DNA of 62,000 bases from Cryptomeria japonica (Eukaryota; Streptophyta; Pinopsida; Cupressales; Cupressaceae), in contig NC_081409.1 of NCBI RefSeq assembly GCF_030272615.1, forward strand, positions 201,916,449 through 201,978,448, in the 5' to 3' direction. Shown here in pieces: positions 1-12,029 of the stretch. The notes below the pieces were generated by a model that saw nothing but the letters and a program-made list of their open reading frames with translations, was not told where the DNA came from and made no database searches. Every line of letters begins with the position of its first letter. Position 1 is the first letter of the stretch. A program made the translations under genes and the position numbers.

Positions 1-115
1 GGTAGAGAGAGGGAGAGAGGTAGAGGGAGGGAGAGAGGGAGAGAGAGAGAGAGGGAGAGGGGGAGAGGGGGGAGAGTAAGGGCGAGGGAAAGAGGAGGGG
101 TCTTAAGGGGTCACA
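1..115. repeat. purine-rich GA microsatellite
   Basis: Almost pure A/G on the plus strand, with irregular GAGAGG and GGGAGA runs up to about base 90. It is low-complexity DNA and I see no gene in it. Confidence 0.9.
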
Positions 116-232
116 GGATACCATATGACCTCTTAGGAAAAAATACGACCTCTAACGACACCTAAGGGGTCATATGGTGGGCTAATAAAATGATATATTA
201 AATTTAAAGTTATGAATAGAACATCATACAAC

Positions 233-1930
233 GAGACTCCAAGCGAACAAACAATGAGGCTTCACTAAAAAGCAAGTGTAAGAGCTTGACCTAACCCTAA
301 GAGTACTGCCTAAGTTCTAAAACATATGATGCTATTAAATTTGCAAGGTTATAAGACTGATCTCGATTGTGACTATAGGAATTACACACTTGATTTCTTT
401 CATGGGTATGTACCGTTCCAAGTTGTTTGACAAGTGATGATCATCATATACTACCGTTGCCATGCATACAACAAACTTTAATTTCTTTAGGTGATAGGCG
501 TTGTGTAACAACATGGGAACTCTCGCATACCCACCACTATCATTCTACAGGACATCGTCTGTGTTACTCTCCCTCTTTCTCTTCCTACCTGTTGTTTCCT
601 TCTGAAAAACATATTGTAGGTACTCTGACTCATCATGTTGCTTTGTTGACACTATTTTCCACATCTTCTCTACTCATTAAGAACACATTTGAGAAGAATA
701 TTGCTACAGGTTTCCTTGTTTGTCACGGTAATACACCCGTGGTTCAATTTCAAACCCTATTCCTCCTATTCAATATACACACACAAATCCATCAGTCATT
801 GAGACTCAAAGCAAAAAAACAATGAGGCTTCGCTAAAAAGAAAGTGTAAGAGCTTGACCTAACTCTAAGAGTACTACCTAAGTTGTAAAACATATTCCTA
901 TTAAATTTACAAGGTTATAAGACTGATCTTGATTGTGACTATAGGAATTACACACTTGATTTCTTTCATGGGTATGTACCGTTCCAAGCTGTTTGACAAG
1001 TGATGATCATCATATACTACTACCATGCATACAACAAACTTTAATTTCTTTAGGTGACAGGCGTTGTGTAACAACATGGGAACTCTCGCATACCCACCAC
1101 TATCATTCTATAGGACATCATCTGTGTTACTCTCCCTCTTTCTCTTCCTACTTGTTGTTTCCTTCTGAAAAACATATTGCAGGTACTCTGACTAATCATG
1201 TTGCTTTGTTGACACTATTTTTCACATCTTCTCTACTCATTAAAAACACATTCGAGAAGAATATTGCTATAGGTTTCCTTGTTTGTCACGGTAATACACT
1301 AGTGGTTCAATTTTAAACCCTATTCCTCCTATTCAATACACACACAAATCCATCAGTCATCGAGACTCCAAGTGAACAAACAATGAGGCTTCGCTAAAAA
1401 GAAAGTGTAAGAGCTTGACCTAACCCTAAGAGTATTGCCTAAGTTCTAAAACATATGATGCTATTAAATTTGCAAGGTTATAAGACTAGTCTTGATTGTG
1501 ACTATAGGAATTACACACTTGATTTCTTTCATGGGAATGTATCATTCCAAGCTGTTTAACAAGTGATGATCATCATATACTACCACTGCCATGCATACAA
1601 CAAACTTTAATTTCTTTAGGTGACAGGCATTGTGTAACAACATGGGAACTCTCGCATACCCACCACTATCATTATACATGACATCATGTGTGTTACTCTC
1701 CCTCTTTCTCTTCCTACCTGTTGTTTCCTTCTGAAAAACATATTGCAGGTACTCTGACTCATCATGTTGCTTTGTTGACACTATTTTCCACATCTACTAT
1801 GCTCATTAAAAACACATTCAAGAAGAATATTGCTACAAGTTTCCTTGTTTGTCACGGTAATACACCCGTGGTTCAATTTCAAACACTACTCCTCCTATTA
1901 AATATACACACACAAATCCATCAGTCAATT
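233..1930. repeat. three tandem copies of a ~565-bp unit
   Basis: The phrase GAGACTC(C/A)AAG followed by an AATGAGGCTTC block begins at 233, 801 and 1362, giving periods of 568 and 561 bp. Each unit then carries the same ordered landmarks: an AAGAGCTTGACCTAAC block, a GATTTCTTTCATGGG block, a GTGATGATCATCATATACTA block, and an ATACACACACAAATCCATCAGTCA end. Units differ by scattered substitutions and short indels. Short ORFs occur in several frames but are not kept open consistently between units, so I treat the array as non-coding satellite-like DNA. Confidence 0.9.
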
Positions 1931-2028
1931 TATTTAGGAGAAGATACATGATAAAAATCAAAGAGGAAGTTGCAGACAAGAAATAAATTCACTTACTTCT
2001 ATAGAAGTGCAGACACAGTTGCAGTGGG

Positions 2029-2092
2029 GTATGGAGGGAGGGAGGGAGAGAAGAAGAGAAAGAGGGATGGGGTATGGAGGAAGGGAGAAGGG

Positions 2093-2132
<40 letters not shown>
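2029..2132. repeat. GGA/GA purine microsatellite
   Basis: A purine tract starting with GGAGG repeats and ending in about 15 GA dinucleotides. The ORFs across it encode only Arg-Glu or Leu-Ser repeats and are artefacts. Confidence 0.9.
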
Positions 2133-2135
<3 letters not shown>

Positions 2136-2165
2136 TGTATGCGTTTGAGAGGGGGAGACAATACA

Positions 2166-2322
2166 CTTACATGTGTATATATATGTTTAATATATTATAT
2201 ATATACATATATTATATGTATATAAACGTATTATATATACAATATCATATTATACACATATTATGTATTACATATATTATATGTATATACACATATTATA
2301 TATAGAATATCATATTATACAA
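2166..2322. repeat. AT-rich TATA/ATAT tract
   Basis: Alternating TA/AT dinucleotides broken by short CAT and GTA blocks. An 'acatattatatgtata' type phrase recurs about every 30-70 bp. Much of it is self-complementary and could fold. No gene is seen. Confidence 0.8.
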
Positions 2323-2324
2323 TA

Positions 2325-2490
2325 GCGCGTACGTGTTGTTTATAGTAAACGTAGTGCGTACGCGTTGTTTATAGTAAACGTAGCACGTACGCGCTGTTTA
2401 TAGGGAAACAAGCGTGTACGCGCTTCTTACACTATAAGTACCCCCGTACGCGCTTTTTAAACCATAAGTACCCTATACGTGCTTTTGACT
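2325..2490. repeat. CGTACGCG-containing tandem array (~30-bp units)
   Basis: About six imperfect units of roughly 28-32 bp follow each other. Each has a palindromic core close to GCGTACGCG or CGTACGCG, followed by a T-rich spacer of the TTGTTTATAGTAAA or CTATAAGTACCCC type. The palindromic, CpG-dense core contrasts sharply with the AT-rich surroundings. No family is recognised. Confidence 0.75.
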
Positions 2491-3356
2491 GTTTAGGCTT
2501 GGAAATAGGCCTGGATGACAAAGCTACGGTTTAGAAGTTTGATTTCCCTCCATTTCTCTCATTTTTGATGTGTTTTATTTTATCAACTTGGTTTATCGAC
2601 TTTGTCATCATCAGGTTTACACTTCATAAAGTGGGTATTTCTAAAATTGCCACCATATTTTCACCCATCTTCTGAGCTTTCTAACCATATAATTTGTTTT
2701 CAATTTCAACAACATTAACATATTATTATTGAATTTCTTTTACCAGTGTCTCCATAGTTCTCACAGACATAGGTGCACCATTTTTTGAATAACTTTTGAT
2801 ATACTTATCCAAATTTTAAAAACTTTATATATTATTGTAGTGCACTTTATTTTTTACAATTTAAAAAAAAATTGTATTTTCGATTTGTTTAGTGCAACTT
2901 ATGCTTCGCGCACGAACAGGTACCTAATTTTCAGGATGTGCTCGATTGGAAAAATCATAAAAAACAAAATACTCAACAAAAAATTACAAAAAAATACACA
3001 TCTTCTAGTGCTCACTCTTAGCTATCTTTCTACCAAAGTATTTGTCAAAATACTAAATCTAACTATGACTTTTTTGATGTGTACGTCAGACACTATGTTA
3101 TGTTTTTCAGAAAAAATCAGGGTCAATTTTTCGTGCACGAATGATTTGATCCCCTTAATCTTATCCAATTTTGAAAAAGTTTAGTTGTTTGGAAACTAGA
3201 TTCAGAGTACTACAATATTTGTTTTTTTATTATCTTCATATCTTGAGTGGATGACTTTCAAATTTTGCCTCCAAGTTTAGGTTACTCTGATTTCAAAAAA
3301 AAAGTGTCCACTTATACCCCCCTTTTTGACCACCATCTTTATGCACTTACCCATCA
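2491..3356. other. no recognisable gene
   Basis: AT-rich DNA with T and A homopolymers. Two ORFs of about 100 codons are biased towards Phe, Leu and Lys, with no recognisable domain. I see no RNA gene. The right edge is where homology to the LTR of element X begins. Confidence 0.6.
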
Positions 3357-3446
3357 ACATGTTGTATTTTTTATTGAAGAAGATATAGGATACTGGAGGT
3401 GCATACTGATCTTAGATGGCTTTATGGGATGCCTTGTTTCCCTTCA

Positions 3447-3460
3447 ATTGGTATCAAAGC
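3447..3460 (+). promoter_or_regulatory. primer binding site of element X
   Basis: ATTGGTATCAAAGC lies directly after the LTR end. It differs by one base from the plant retrotransposon consensus TGGTATCAGAGC, which is complementary to initiator Met-tRNA. Confidence 0.75.
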
Positions 3461-6400
3461 TTTGTTCCATGATTTGCATGGTTCTTGCATGTGAGGATTC
3501 ATGGTGTTTTTGGTTCTGGGTATTTCTTCTATTAATATTTCTTAACTTGTAAATATTGAGGAAATTTGTTTTGAAGGAATTGGCTGATGATTAATCCTTT
3601 GATGAGTGGAAGTATTGCAGTTGATCTAGTTTTCTAGGTGATAGAAGGCATTTTGAAGGATGTTGAAGATGGAGTTTTGTGGAGTTGATAATGTGCTTTC
3701 ATTTAATATGATATTGATCTGGAGCTCCTTTTGACAATGTTATAACCCTTATGCATGGTGGTGATGTTTCATTTCATGGTTGTGGACAGTAGATTTTTCA
3801 TGTTGGGTTTTGTTTTTGGCTCCCTCGCAACATGGAGAAACTTGGGTTGTCCAAACTATGGTGTGAATGTACTTATATTGGGTACTTGTTTTAGTCCCTA
3901 ATATTGGAAGGCATTGTTTTATTATCCTCAAATGCATGGAGGCTATGGAATTTATCATTTAATAATCTGGAAGCTTCTAAAATATTTTGTCTCTCTCTCG
4001 GATGCATGTACTAGTGGTGGTTGTGGGGTTGGCCTAAAAATGGGCCTCGAGTTCCCAAAATATTTTTCCTTATGGACGGTTTTACTTGCATGGCTTAGAT
4101 TCATGTTCCTTGGATATGAAGGTTTTATATATTTTATGATCAAAATATATGATGACGCTTGACAAATTCCTAGACTATGGTGCTTGATGTGGACATAGTT
4201 GGCAAATCGGATATGTGCTTGATTCGGTGCTTGAGTCATGTTCTGTACATGATTGTTCTCTTTGAGATATCATTTTGTATGTCACTAATGTGATAGTGAG
4301 TTTACATTTTCCAGTGATTGGATCTACGAGTTGAGCAGTATTGTGGGTTGTCTTTACCTACATGTTTGCAGTGGGAGAACTCGGATGTGGACTGTCTATA
4401 TCCACAAGGTTTGATTCATTGTTTATGCAGACTTGTTAGTTAGCCTTGTCTGTGGTCACTTTTCCATTGGTGTGGTTTCTTTGAGATGAGAGGATGGATG
4501 ATAAGTTAATACCTTGATAGTCGGTTATGGGGTTTTATAGCATGGTGTATTTCCTTGGTTTGGAGATCTTGGTTTCACTTGGTGTGATTAGCAGTACACT
4601 TGTATGTGTGTGGACCTGGATGGTTTTCAGATTTGGGAGATCGTGTGTCATGTTCTTGGAGAGCTCGGTATCACAGATCAGTGGGAGCTTTAGCAATGAC
4701 TGTGTATTCATTACTTTGTGATGGATGATCTTCTTTATTGATGTAGATGGTTTGGAGGGATTCTTAGATCATGTTGTTGCATAATGGTTCTGTCACCTTT
4801 GCATATACACTATTTGAGGATGGGTAACATCTTAGAGCCATGGAGGACTCTTGGAGTTCTTTGGTTGAGGTGTTGGTGGTGCTTGACAAGTGATTTTGAT
4901 TTAGAGTATGTTGGTATTATGTCATAGTATACTCTTGTTTGTGCATTAGATTCTGGCATGACACATTGCTCTTAGGACCATGTTATGTTCACTTGGAGCA
5001 TGTGATATCCTAGGAGTGGATGGTTAGATCATGATGGCATGATGGGTTCCTAATTCTGCAAATTGGAGCTTTGATAGTGGTCTTGTGAGTTCTGTTTGTA
5101 TTGGGTGCATTTGGTCATATGTTGAGAGCTTCATGAAAGAGAAGAGATGCTTTTTGAAGTTTAGCATGTTGGTACATGGAGACTTAGGTGAGGCTATAGT
5201 TCTCTTGAGATGAGAGACATGTGCTAAGATGGTTATTGTTGATGAGATTTCAGTTGAAAGTCTAAGAAGCCTACACCTTGATTGGATGAGAGTTCAATAG
5301 AGACCTATGAGGAGATTGCTCTTGGATGAGTCATGATGACTTAGATATCTTGGAGGAGAATTCTCATTCCCCACTCTTGGTCTACTTGATAGGTTTTTCC
5401 CATTATTTCTATTAGGTACTTTATGTTTTTCTTTCATATTCATGGATCTTGAGCTACGATCAGAGGGTTCTAGAGGGTTCATTGTGAGAGATGGATAGCA
5501 TGGATATCTCCTTGGGTATGTACTTTCTTTTATGATGATCATTGGGGATGGTAGTGGGCTGATTTCCTAAAATGGGAAATGGAGTAGTTTGATCTTCTTT
5601 GAGAGGCTTATATCCATGCAGATTCATGATGCATATGCTATGTTTTATCTATTGAGGTTGGACGAGTTTGGATGTTGTTATGGATTTTCACATGGGGAGA
5701 TGAAGGGGATCTTACTTGACATAGCTGACACTTAGAAGTGTTTGTAGAAGGACATAATACATGCTTATGATTTGCAAGTTCTCTCTTTGGTCTTGGTTAT
5801 CTTCCTGGATGTTTGGATTCACATGACATTGTTTTTGAGATCTTGGGTGGAGCTATGGTGATGACTAGTTGGTGGTCATATGTTGTCACTTTTACTTTAT
5901 TGTTTTTTGGTGAGGAAATGGAGGTTCCTTTATCTCTTTCCTTTGTTGGATGTGGAGAACTTGGGAGAGCTATAGAGACTTGTTGAGAGAGATGTTTCTT
6001 GTAGCAGTTTTGTTTGCATGATGTTCTTATCTTTGTGTATGGTCCTTGGTACTACATGGTTATATTTTCTATATATTGTGATTGGTAGACTCAGTATGCC
6101 TTTGATTTTTTAGATTTGGCAGTACCCATGCAGTGGGAGTTTCTGGATGTGTTTGGTCTTCATCAACTAGTCTACAAATCAAGCTTGTGCTTGCAGTTTA
6201 TGGGTTGGTTATGCTTGTTTCTTGAGTTTACTGATGGTGGATACCTTTGAGATATGTGTGATTGGATGGGTTAGTACTTTTTGTGGGTGCTATTTTTCAA
6301 TCTTGTGGGTTTATCAATTGGATAGGAGCTATGATTTTGGTTGTTGTTCTAGTTGATGTTCTATCTTGTTCCTGGAGGACTACATTGTAATTATGTTCTG

Positions 6401-6655
6401 GTTATGGGCTTTGAAATTGATGTTGATTCTTTTGTATAGCTCGTGATCATAGTAGAGTGATGACAATATCATGTAGCCTTTTTTATCACTAGGATCTTAT
6501 GTTTGTGTTCTCTAGATTGGTGTCTTGATAGAGCATGAGATCATGTGTGAGATTCATGTGGTTTCATGGATGGTTGTGATGATGTGGTTTCATCATTTTG
6601 GCTCCTAAGAAGTTGATTTTGTTGACTCTTGACAGGTCTTCGACAAGTGGGAGAA

Positions 6656-7697
6656 TATTGGGATTAAGGTGTCTCAACCTTAGATTCCTAACATGCCAAA
6701 TTAATTAATTGTTGACTAATTGATTTATCTAAGATATAAACTCCTAAGTTGTCATTTACTTTGTGGGAACTCTTGGTGAGGTAGTATCCTACATGGAAGG
6801 TCATAAAATGGCATATTCCTTATTTTCTAGGAAGTTGTTACCCATTTGGAAGATGCTATGTTGGAGTGGAAATTGATTTGTTATTTTCCATTGTTGACTA
6901 AAGAGTCTAGGTTTTCAGCTTCTATTATGTATTGGAGTTGTATTTTAGCTATTGGCATTTATGGTGGAGTTGACTTGTACAAGTGGTGTGAGGTAAGGAA
7001 GGTGCCTATTCTTGGTCATAGTAAATTCTATGTTGTCTTTACATTGTATTTGGCAAGATGACCATTATGGATGAGATAGGTGTTGTTGCCTTGGAATTTG
7101 TTGTGAGCAACGTGTCATGGGATTAGCAAGATATTGTTTATGACACAACTTACCTCTTAGAAGTTGAAGATGGTTTTTGAAGCCATGGGCACCTAACTCT
7201 TTGTGTTGAGCTCTATTTATATGTTGATCTAATTTATGAGAGGAGAGGAGTTCAGTATTATAGGGTTATGCTATTGGATTTTCTCCAGGATGGAGCAGGA
7301 TGTAAATCTCCATGTAAAGGCTTAGAGCTTGTAAATGTATTGTAAATTGTTGTTGAATAATACATTGGCTCGATGTTTTGGAGAGTGGGGTTTTTAACCT
7401 AAAAGGGTTTTCCCCACATATATCTATGTTCTCTCTTATATCTCATTCTTCTTGTTTCATTATGCTAAAGTATGAAATTTGTATGTCATAATGCTACTGA
7501 AATTTTCTTAGCTCTGTAATTGCAATCACTTTCCTATATGGTCTTAATCATGGGAAATCAATATGTATGTTTCCACTTTTATGGCATAGTAGTATGTTCT
7601 TGTATCAAAATGTTGTAATTTTTATTGAAGAAGATACAGGATACTGGAGGTGCATACTGATCTCAACTGGCTTTATGGAATGCCCTATTTCCCTTCA
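6656..7697 (+). repeat. 3' LTR of element X
   Basis: 1,042 bp starting TATTGGGATTAAGG and ending CCCTTCA. The purine stretch AAGTGGGAGAA lies just upstream and the flank AGGAC just downstream. It aligns along its length with the 5' LTR of Y at 13819-14869, with roughly one difference per ten bases by eye. The start is TA rather than the usual TG in both copies. Confidence 0.8.
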
Positions 7698-8337
7698 AGG
7701 ACATTATCAAGACTTGTTATATAGCTCCAACTAGTGATCCTACTACTCCATATGAGATCAAGAATTAGGAAAATAATGCTAAGGCAAGCAATATAGAGGT
7801 ATTAGTTTGAGTGACTCGGATTTTTTTTTGAGATAAATGGATGCACTAGTGCAAATAAAATTTAGGGAAAATTGAGTAGCATTTATGAACGAGATGAAAA
7901 GATCAAGCAAGTCAAATTGTAGAATCTAAAGCACAAATTTGAGATACTAAGGGTGTCTAAAACTGAGAACATTGAAAGTTACATGCAATGAGTGAATGAG
8001 GTTGTTTAATGCAATCAGAGAGAGTGGTGAAAAAATGGGAGAAATAAGTTGTAGGAAAAGTAATGAGAACACTGTCTAAAAGCTATAAGCCTAAGAAGTT
8101 TTCTATTGAAGAAAGTCATGATGTGGATAATTATGCCTTGGATTAGCTCTATGGATCACTCTATACCTTTGAGATTGAAAAACTTAGTGAGCAACACAAT
8201 GAGAAGAAGGAATCAACATTCAAAGTTACCAAGAAGATTGAAGATGAAAGTTACATCAATAGAAGAATTGGTCTTGTGGTGAAGAAAGTTGTTACCACAG
8301 ATGCAGACAGATGGAGGCAGTTGAAGGTTGATGACTG
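7698..8337 (+). pseudogene. decayed copia gag, central and C-terminal part
   Basis: Conceptual translation, with in-frame stops, gives DIIKTCYIAPTSDPTTPYEI, then an IYERDEKIKQVKL segment, KHKFEILRVSKTENIESYM and YKPKKFSIEESHDVDNYALD. This is the arrangement of the UBN2/Retrotran_gag part of Ty1/copia gag proteins. The N-terminus is missing here. The matching N-terminal piece (13708-13818) lies next to element Y, and the two join in frame through AGGAC. Several stops and at least one frameshift make it non-functional. Confidence 0.75.
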
Positions 8338-10379
8338 GTGTCATCAAGGTGTTTACTGGAAAGTATGTCCACTGGTAATGCTGACAAAGTGTAGATATAG
8401 AAGTCTCCCATTTGATGAAGATGTGCATGAGGTAGGTTGGCATGTGTGTTGACTGGTTTAGGTGGCCCACCAGAAGAGAAGCAAAGTGCAAGGGTGAAGG
8501 AAGACCAGTTAGGGTATAACCAATAGGGTCTGTGAACTGGTAGATGAACCTGATTGAGTGGTTGGTTGGTGATCTTGTTTGGACCAACATAGAAGACTTA
8601 ACAAAGGTGGAAGCCAAAAAAGGGGCCACATGGAGGTGAAGTGGCATGCATGCATAGGTAGGTGTGTTTTGTCGATGAGGTTGTTGGCGACTGGTCCAAC
8701 ATTTATGGCGAATGTGAAGCTCGAGGAATGAAGGCAGAAGGATTGCATCTCAAAATTAAGGAAACAACTGAATTCAAGTATAGACTGGTCTTGTAGATCG
8801 AAGAGGATAAAGGAAACTACATCATGCACATGATTAATTAGACAAAAGACTGAAAATCATGCTACAGATGGCAAAAAGAGAGAAGACGTGGTTTGCAAAG
8901 CAAACAGATGAGCGATGCTCATTGATTGAATGTTGAACATCGATCAAGGACATGATATCAGATTGGATATGATATATCATGATGATCAGAGATCAAATCG
9001 AATACAGATTCAGTGCATGGTGGAAACCCTAGCGTGCAAATGTTCAAACTCATGTTTAAGTGGGAAAATGTTTGTGTTGCTGAATGAGAGAGAGGAGTTG
9101 TTGCTGAAGAAGAGAAATCAGTCAAGTGATCAATGAGAATCAGAGGAGAGACTGTCTGAGAAAGAGAATCAGGTTGAATAGTTCAACCAATAACAGTGAG
9201 GCAACTAGTAGTCTACCATTGAGTCTGAGAAAGGAGTATATCAGTGGTGACAGAACCGGCAGAGAAGAGTTATAGAAGGTTGTAGAGAAGGAAATTTGAG
9301 AACCAGTAGGAATCAAATGGTTGACATCTGACCAAGTTATCAAGACCGGTGGTGAATAGCAGTAGTATGACAGAGAGAAAAGAGAACCGACAAAGCGCAG
9401 AATTGGCAAAGAAGAAGAAGAAACTAAACCGATGAAGGTGCAGCAAAGACCAGTTGCATCAAGAGATAGGGTTGCAGTTGAGAGGTGAGAAGAGAACTTG
9501 CAAAGAGCTCGAGAGAGGAGATCCGGTAGAGAGATTTGCATAAGAGTTACAAAGTTCCTTTCGTAACAAGGTTATTACTTTTGTAATCAAATATGATTTT
9601 GTAATCATTAAGTTGGATCTCAGTGCAGGGGTTTGTGCTCCTTGGTTTGGTGCCCTAAAATCAGGGGTTGGTGATCCTTGGGTTAGTACCCTAAAGAAGG
9701 AGTGGTACACCTTGTGTTGGTGCCCTAAATGTTGTAACCAAGGTTTTCATTGTGAGGCTAGATTGGAGCAGTAGTCTCCAACAACACTTCTCACAGAGGT
9801 TTTGGAGATTATTATTAGTGTCTACCCTGCCTGGAACTATTACGGAGGCTATTACCTAAACTAGTGATTAATCCACATCCATGCAACCAATCAAACATTC
9901 AGATTTATTTTGTCTAATTTCTTTTCCTATATCTGTTATGGACAACTTCCTCAAATTTAAATTAATCATAATTAAAAATTAAGGATGTCTAGTTTGGATT
10001 GGCTTGTCCGTTTTGTAGAGAGCGTTTAGTGCCTGCACAAGAAGACTTCTCATCTTCTATCAATTCATTTATCCAAAACAATACATTCACACCAGGCTTT
10101 AGGACAAGATCTACTTGACTTTCATGACAAAATATAAAAATGTGTATGTGATCCCATTGTTTGTAATTCTAAAAATATACCAATATATTATAACAAACTT
10201 CACAAATTATGGCACACTTTGTCTGAATATTTTGGAGACTTTCCACTATGGTAAATGTAAGCTTTATGTTTGTCTAGATGATTGTTTGGATTTTTGTTCA
10301 ATTGCAATTGTTGGTGTAAATAATTATTCATTATGGATATTATTACACTTTACTTAAGTTTACTTAGGAAATACATTTC
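8338..10379. other. unassigned, probably decayed LTR-element DNA
   Basis: No gene is recognised. Antisense ORFs of 106-144 codons at 8213-8829 show no domain. At about 9620-9730 a phrase close to TTGGTGCCCTAAA recurs three times about 45 bp apart. The block from about 8338 could be an LTR, but I find no primer site or matching partner, so I leave it unassigned. Confidence 0.4.
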
Positions 10380-10925
10380 ATTGTAGTTTGGGTATGAGAC
10401 ACTTGGGTGTTTGTGCCACATTAGGATAGTGTGTGTAGGAGAATTTCCACCTTTTATGGTGTTGATCTTGTTGTTACTCTCCACATTCAGTAGGTGATCC
10501 ACCTCATGTGGAATATTATATTGTTTCTCCTACCTACCCACACCTATTTCCTACCTACCCTTGTTTCTTATTGAGCCACATGTCATGTTTGTGTGCTCAC
10601 ATATCCATATAGCCTTGCCTATATAAACAGGCTCATATTCATTGTATGTAATGCTTAATGATCCAGTTGATCAGTATTTTCTCTTGATAGAATACAGTTT
10701 ATTCCTATCATCTATTTTTTCTCTCTTATTTGTGCTTTCCATTGCCTCTAGATCTTGGCAAAATCTCACAGCAATTCATTGTTATCAACCATGCCAGATA
10801 CATGTTTGGCTAAGTTTTATATTCCAATTACATTGTCATTTGTCTAAATATACACATGATCATAGTCTTTTAAACTCTGTAAATCCTTTGTTGTTCAGTC
10901 CTCGTCATCATCTACTAATATAATG
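10380..10925 (+). repeat. possible LTR with TATA box
   Basis: A pyrimidine-rich stretch leads to CCTATATAAACAGGCTC (TATA at 10620-10627) and then a T-rich segment. This resembles the promoter/U3-R region of plant LTRs. There is no adjacent primer site and no second copy in the window, so the assignment is tentative. Confidence 0.3.
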
Positions 10926-12029
10926 ATATCTGTCAAATTGGACATGACCATCTTCTAATCTTGTTGGAATAGGCTTTGTTCATACTAGAGATAGTAAATA
11001 TAATCATAATATCTAGTCTTTTACTATGTGTGTTTTTTCTATCTCCATGCAAGTGGTGCTATCAGACTAACAACCAACTTTATCATGTATTCTTTATTTG
11101 GAATTTGTTTACTTTGTAAGTTACTTGGCACTTGTATATTTTTTTTGGGAGAGGAAGTTAGCTTTCATTCCATAATATCTTCCTCGCCTTTAATCTGCAT
11201 TACATCTTGATGAAAGAATTTGGAATAATATCTAGGAATTGGAATAGTATATTTAACGCTTTAAAGTTTTTCATGTGCTTGTGTTCAATGCAGATTTACA
11301 ATGGCATTCTCTAGCTATATGTGTGTTGATTAAAATTTCTCTTCTCAACTTAGTTTCGAGACAACAAATTTAACCAAAAAAAAAAAAAAAAACCTTTAAT
11401 AGTTGCTTGCTATCCTTGACTGGTAAATTCTTGATAATAAAGTGATTATATGTCATTAACTGATATATTTCAGTGAATAATATTTCCTAATATATTTTCT
11501 ATAAGATATAGTTACATACTTAATATTTATGACTTTTTTTCCATGGAAACCGCCTTTTGTGCTTACGTACTTTTAAAAATTAAAAACTAGCGATGTAGTT
11601 ATATATATTTGGTATTGAATACTACTTTTCCCTCAAAAGAAAATTGTTGCATTAGTTTTCAGTAGAATTTGATTCAGAACCTTATCTTTTGTCTCCAACA
11701 ATTGACCAAATATTGGTGATGGCTATTCACTAGTTTAAAAGATATACAAATTAATCACTTTAAGGTCTTAATATTCTCAAAGAAAGAGAAGCCCATTTCT
11801 GAAATTACTAGATTTGTGCAAGTGATGTTATCGCATTGGACTTGAGGTTGTAATTCTTAGCTTAGAAGATGCATCAATAACAAAGAAATTGTTTCAAGCA
11901 TGTATAAAAATTTCCTTTGAATATCTTGTTCCTTTTTTAATAAAAGAAAAAGAAAAATTATATGAAAGTATGGAATTTTCATTGGTTGAGTTAGTAAGGA
12001 GGGCTTGTGGGCTTGTGTAAAGGCATTGG
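10926..12029. other. no recognisable gene
   Basis: AT-rich DNA with an 18-base A run near 11378. Only short ORFs are present and none shows a domain. Confidence 0.55.

Larger units (their letters stand above)
3357..7697 (+). mobile_element. ORF-less LTR retrotransposon X (5' end truncated)
   Basis: A short 5' LTR remnant (3357-3446) is followed at once by a Met-tRNA-type primer site (3447-3460). About 3.2 kb of internal DNA follows, then a purine tract (about 6643-6655) and a complete 3' LTR (6656-7697). The remnant matches the last 90 bp of the 3' LTR. The internal region has stops in all frames and no gag, protease, reverse transcriptase or integrase motif, so this is a large non-autonomous (LARD-type) element. 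A second copy, Y, is at 13819-16274. The right flank is AGGAC (7698-7702), which matches the left flank of Y rather than anything left of 3357. Confidence 0.8.

Noticed and set aside
427-1316. ORFs of 107-132 codons repeated in the tandem units
   Set aside because: They are not open in all three units, have no domain, and follow the tandem repeat period. Treated as by-products of the repeat.
1958-2225. ORFs across the GA tract
   Set aside because: The products are Arg-Glu or Leu-Ser repeats created by the microsatellite.
8213-8829. Antisense ORFs of 144 and 106 codons
   Set aside because: They partly lie antisense to the decayed gag, have no recognisable motif, and have ordinary composition for a chance ORF.
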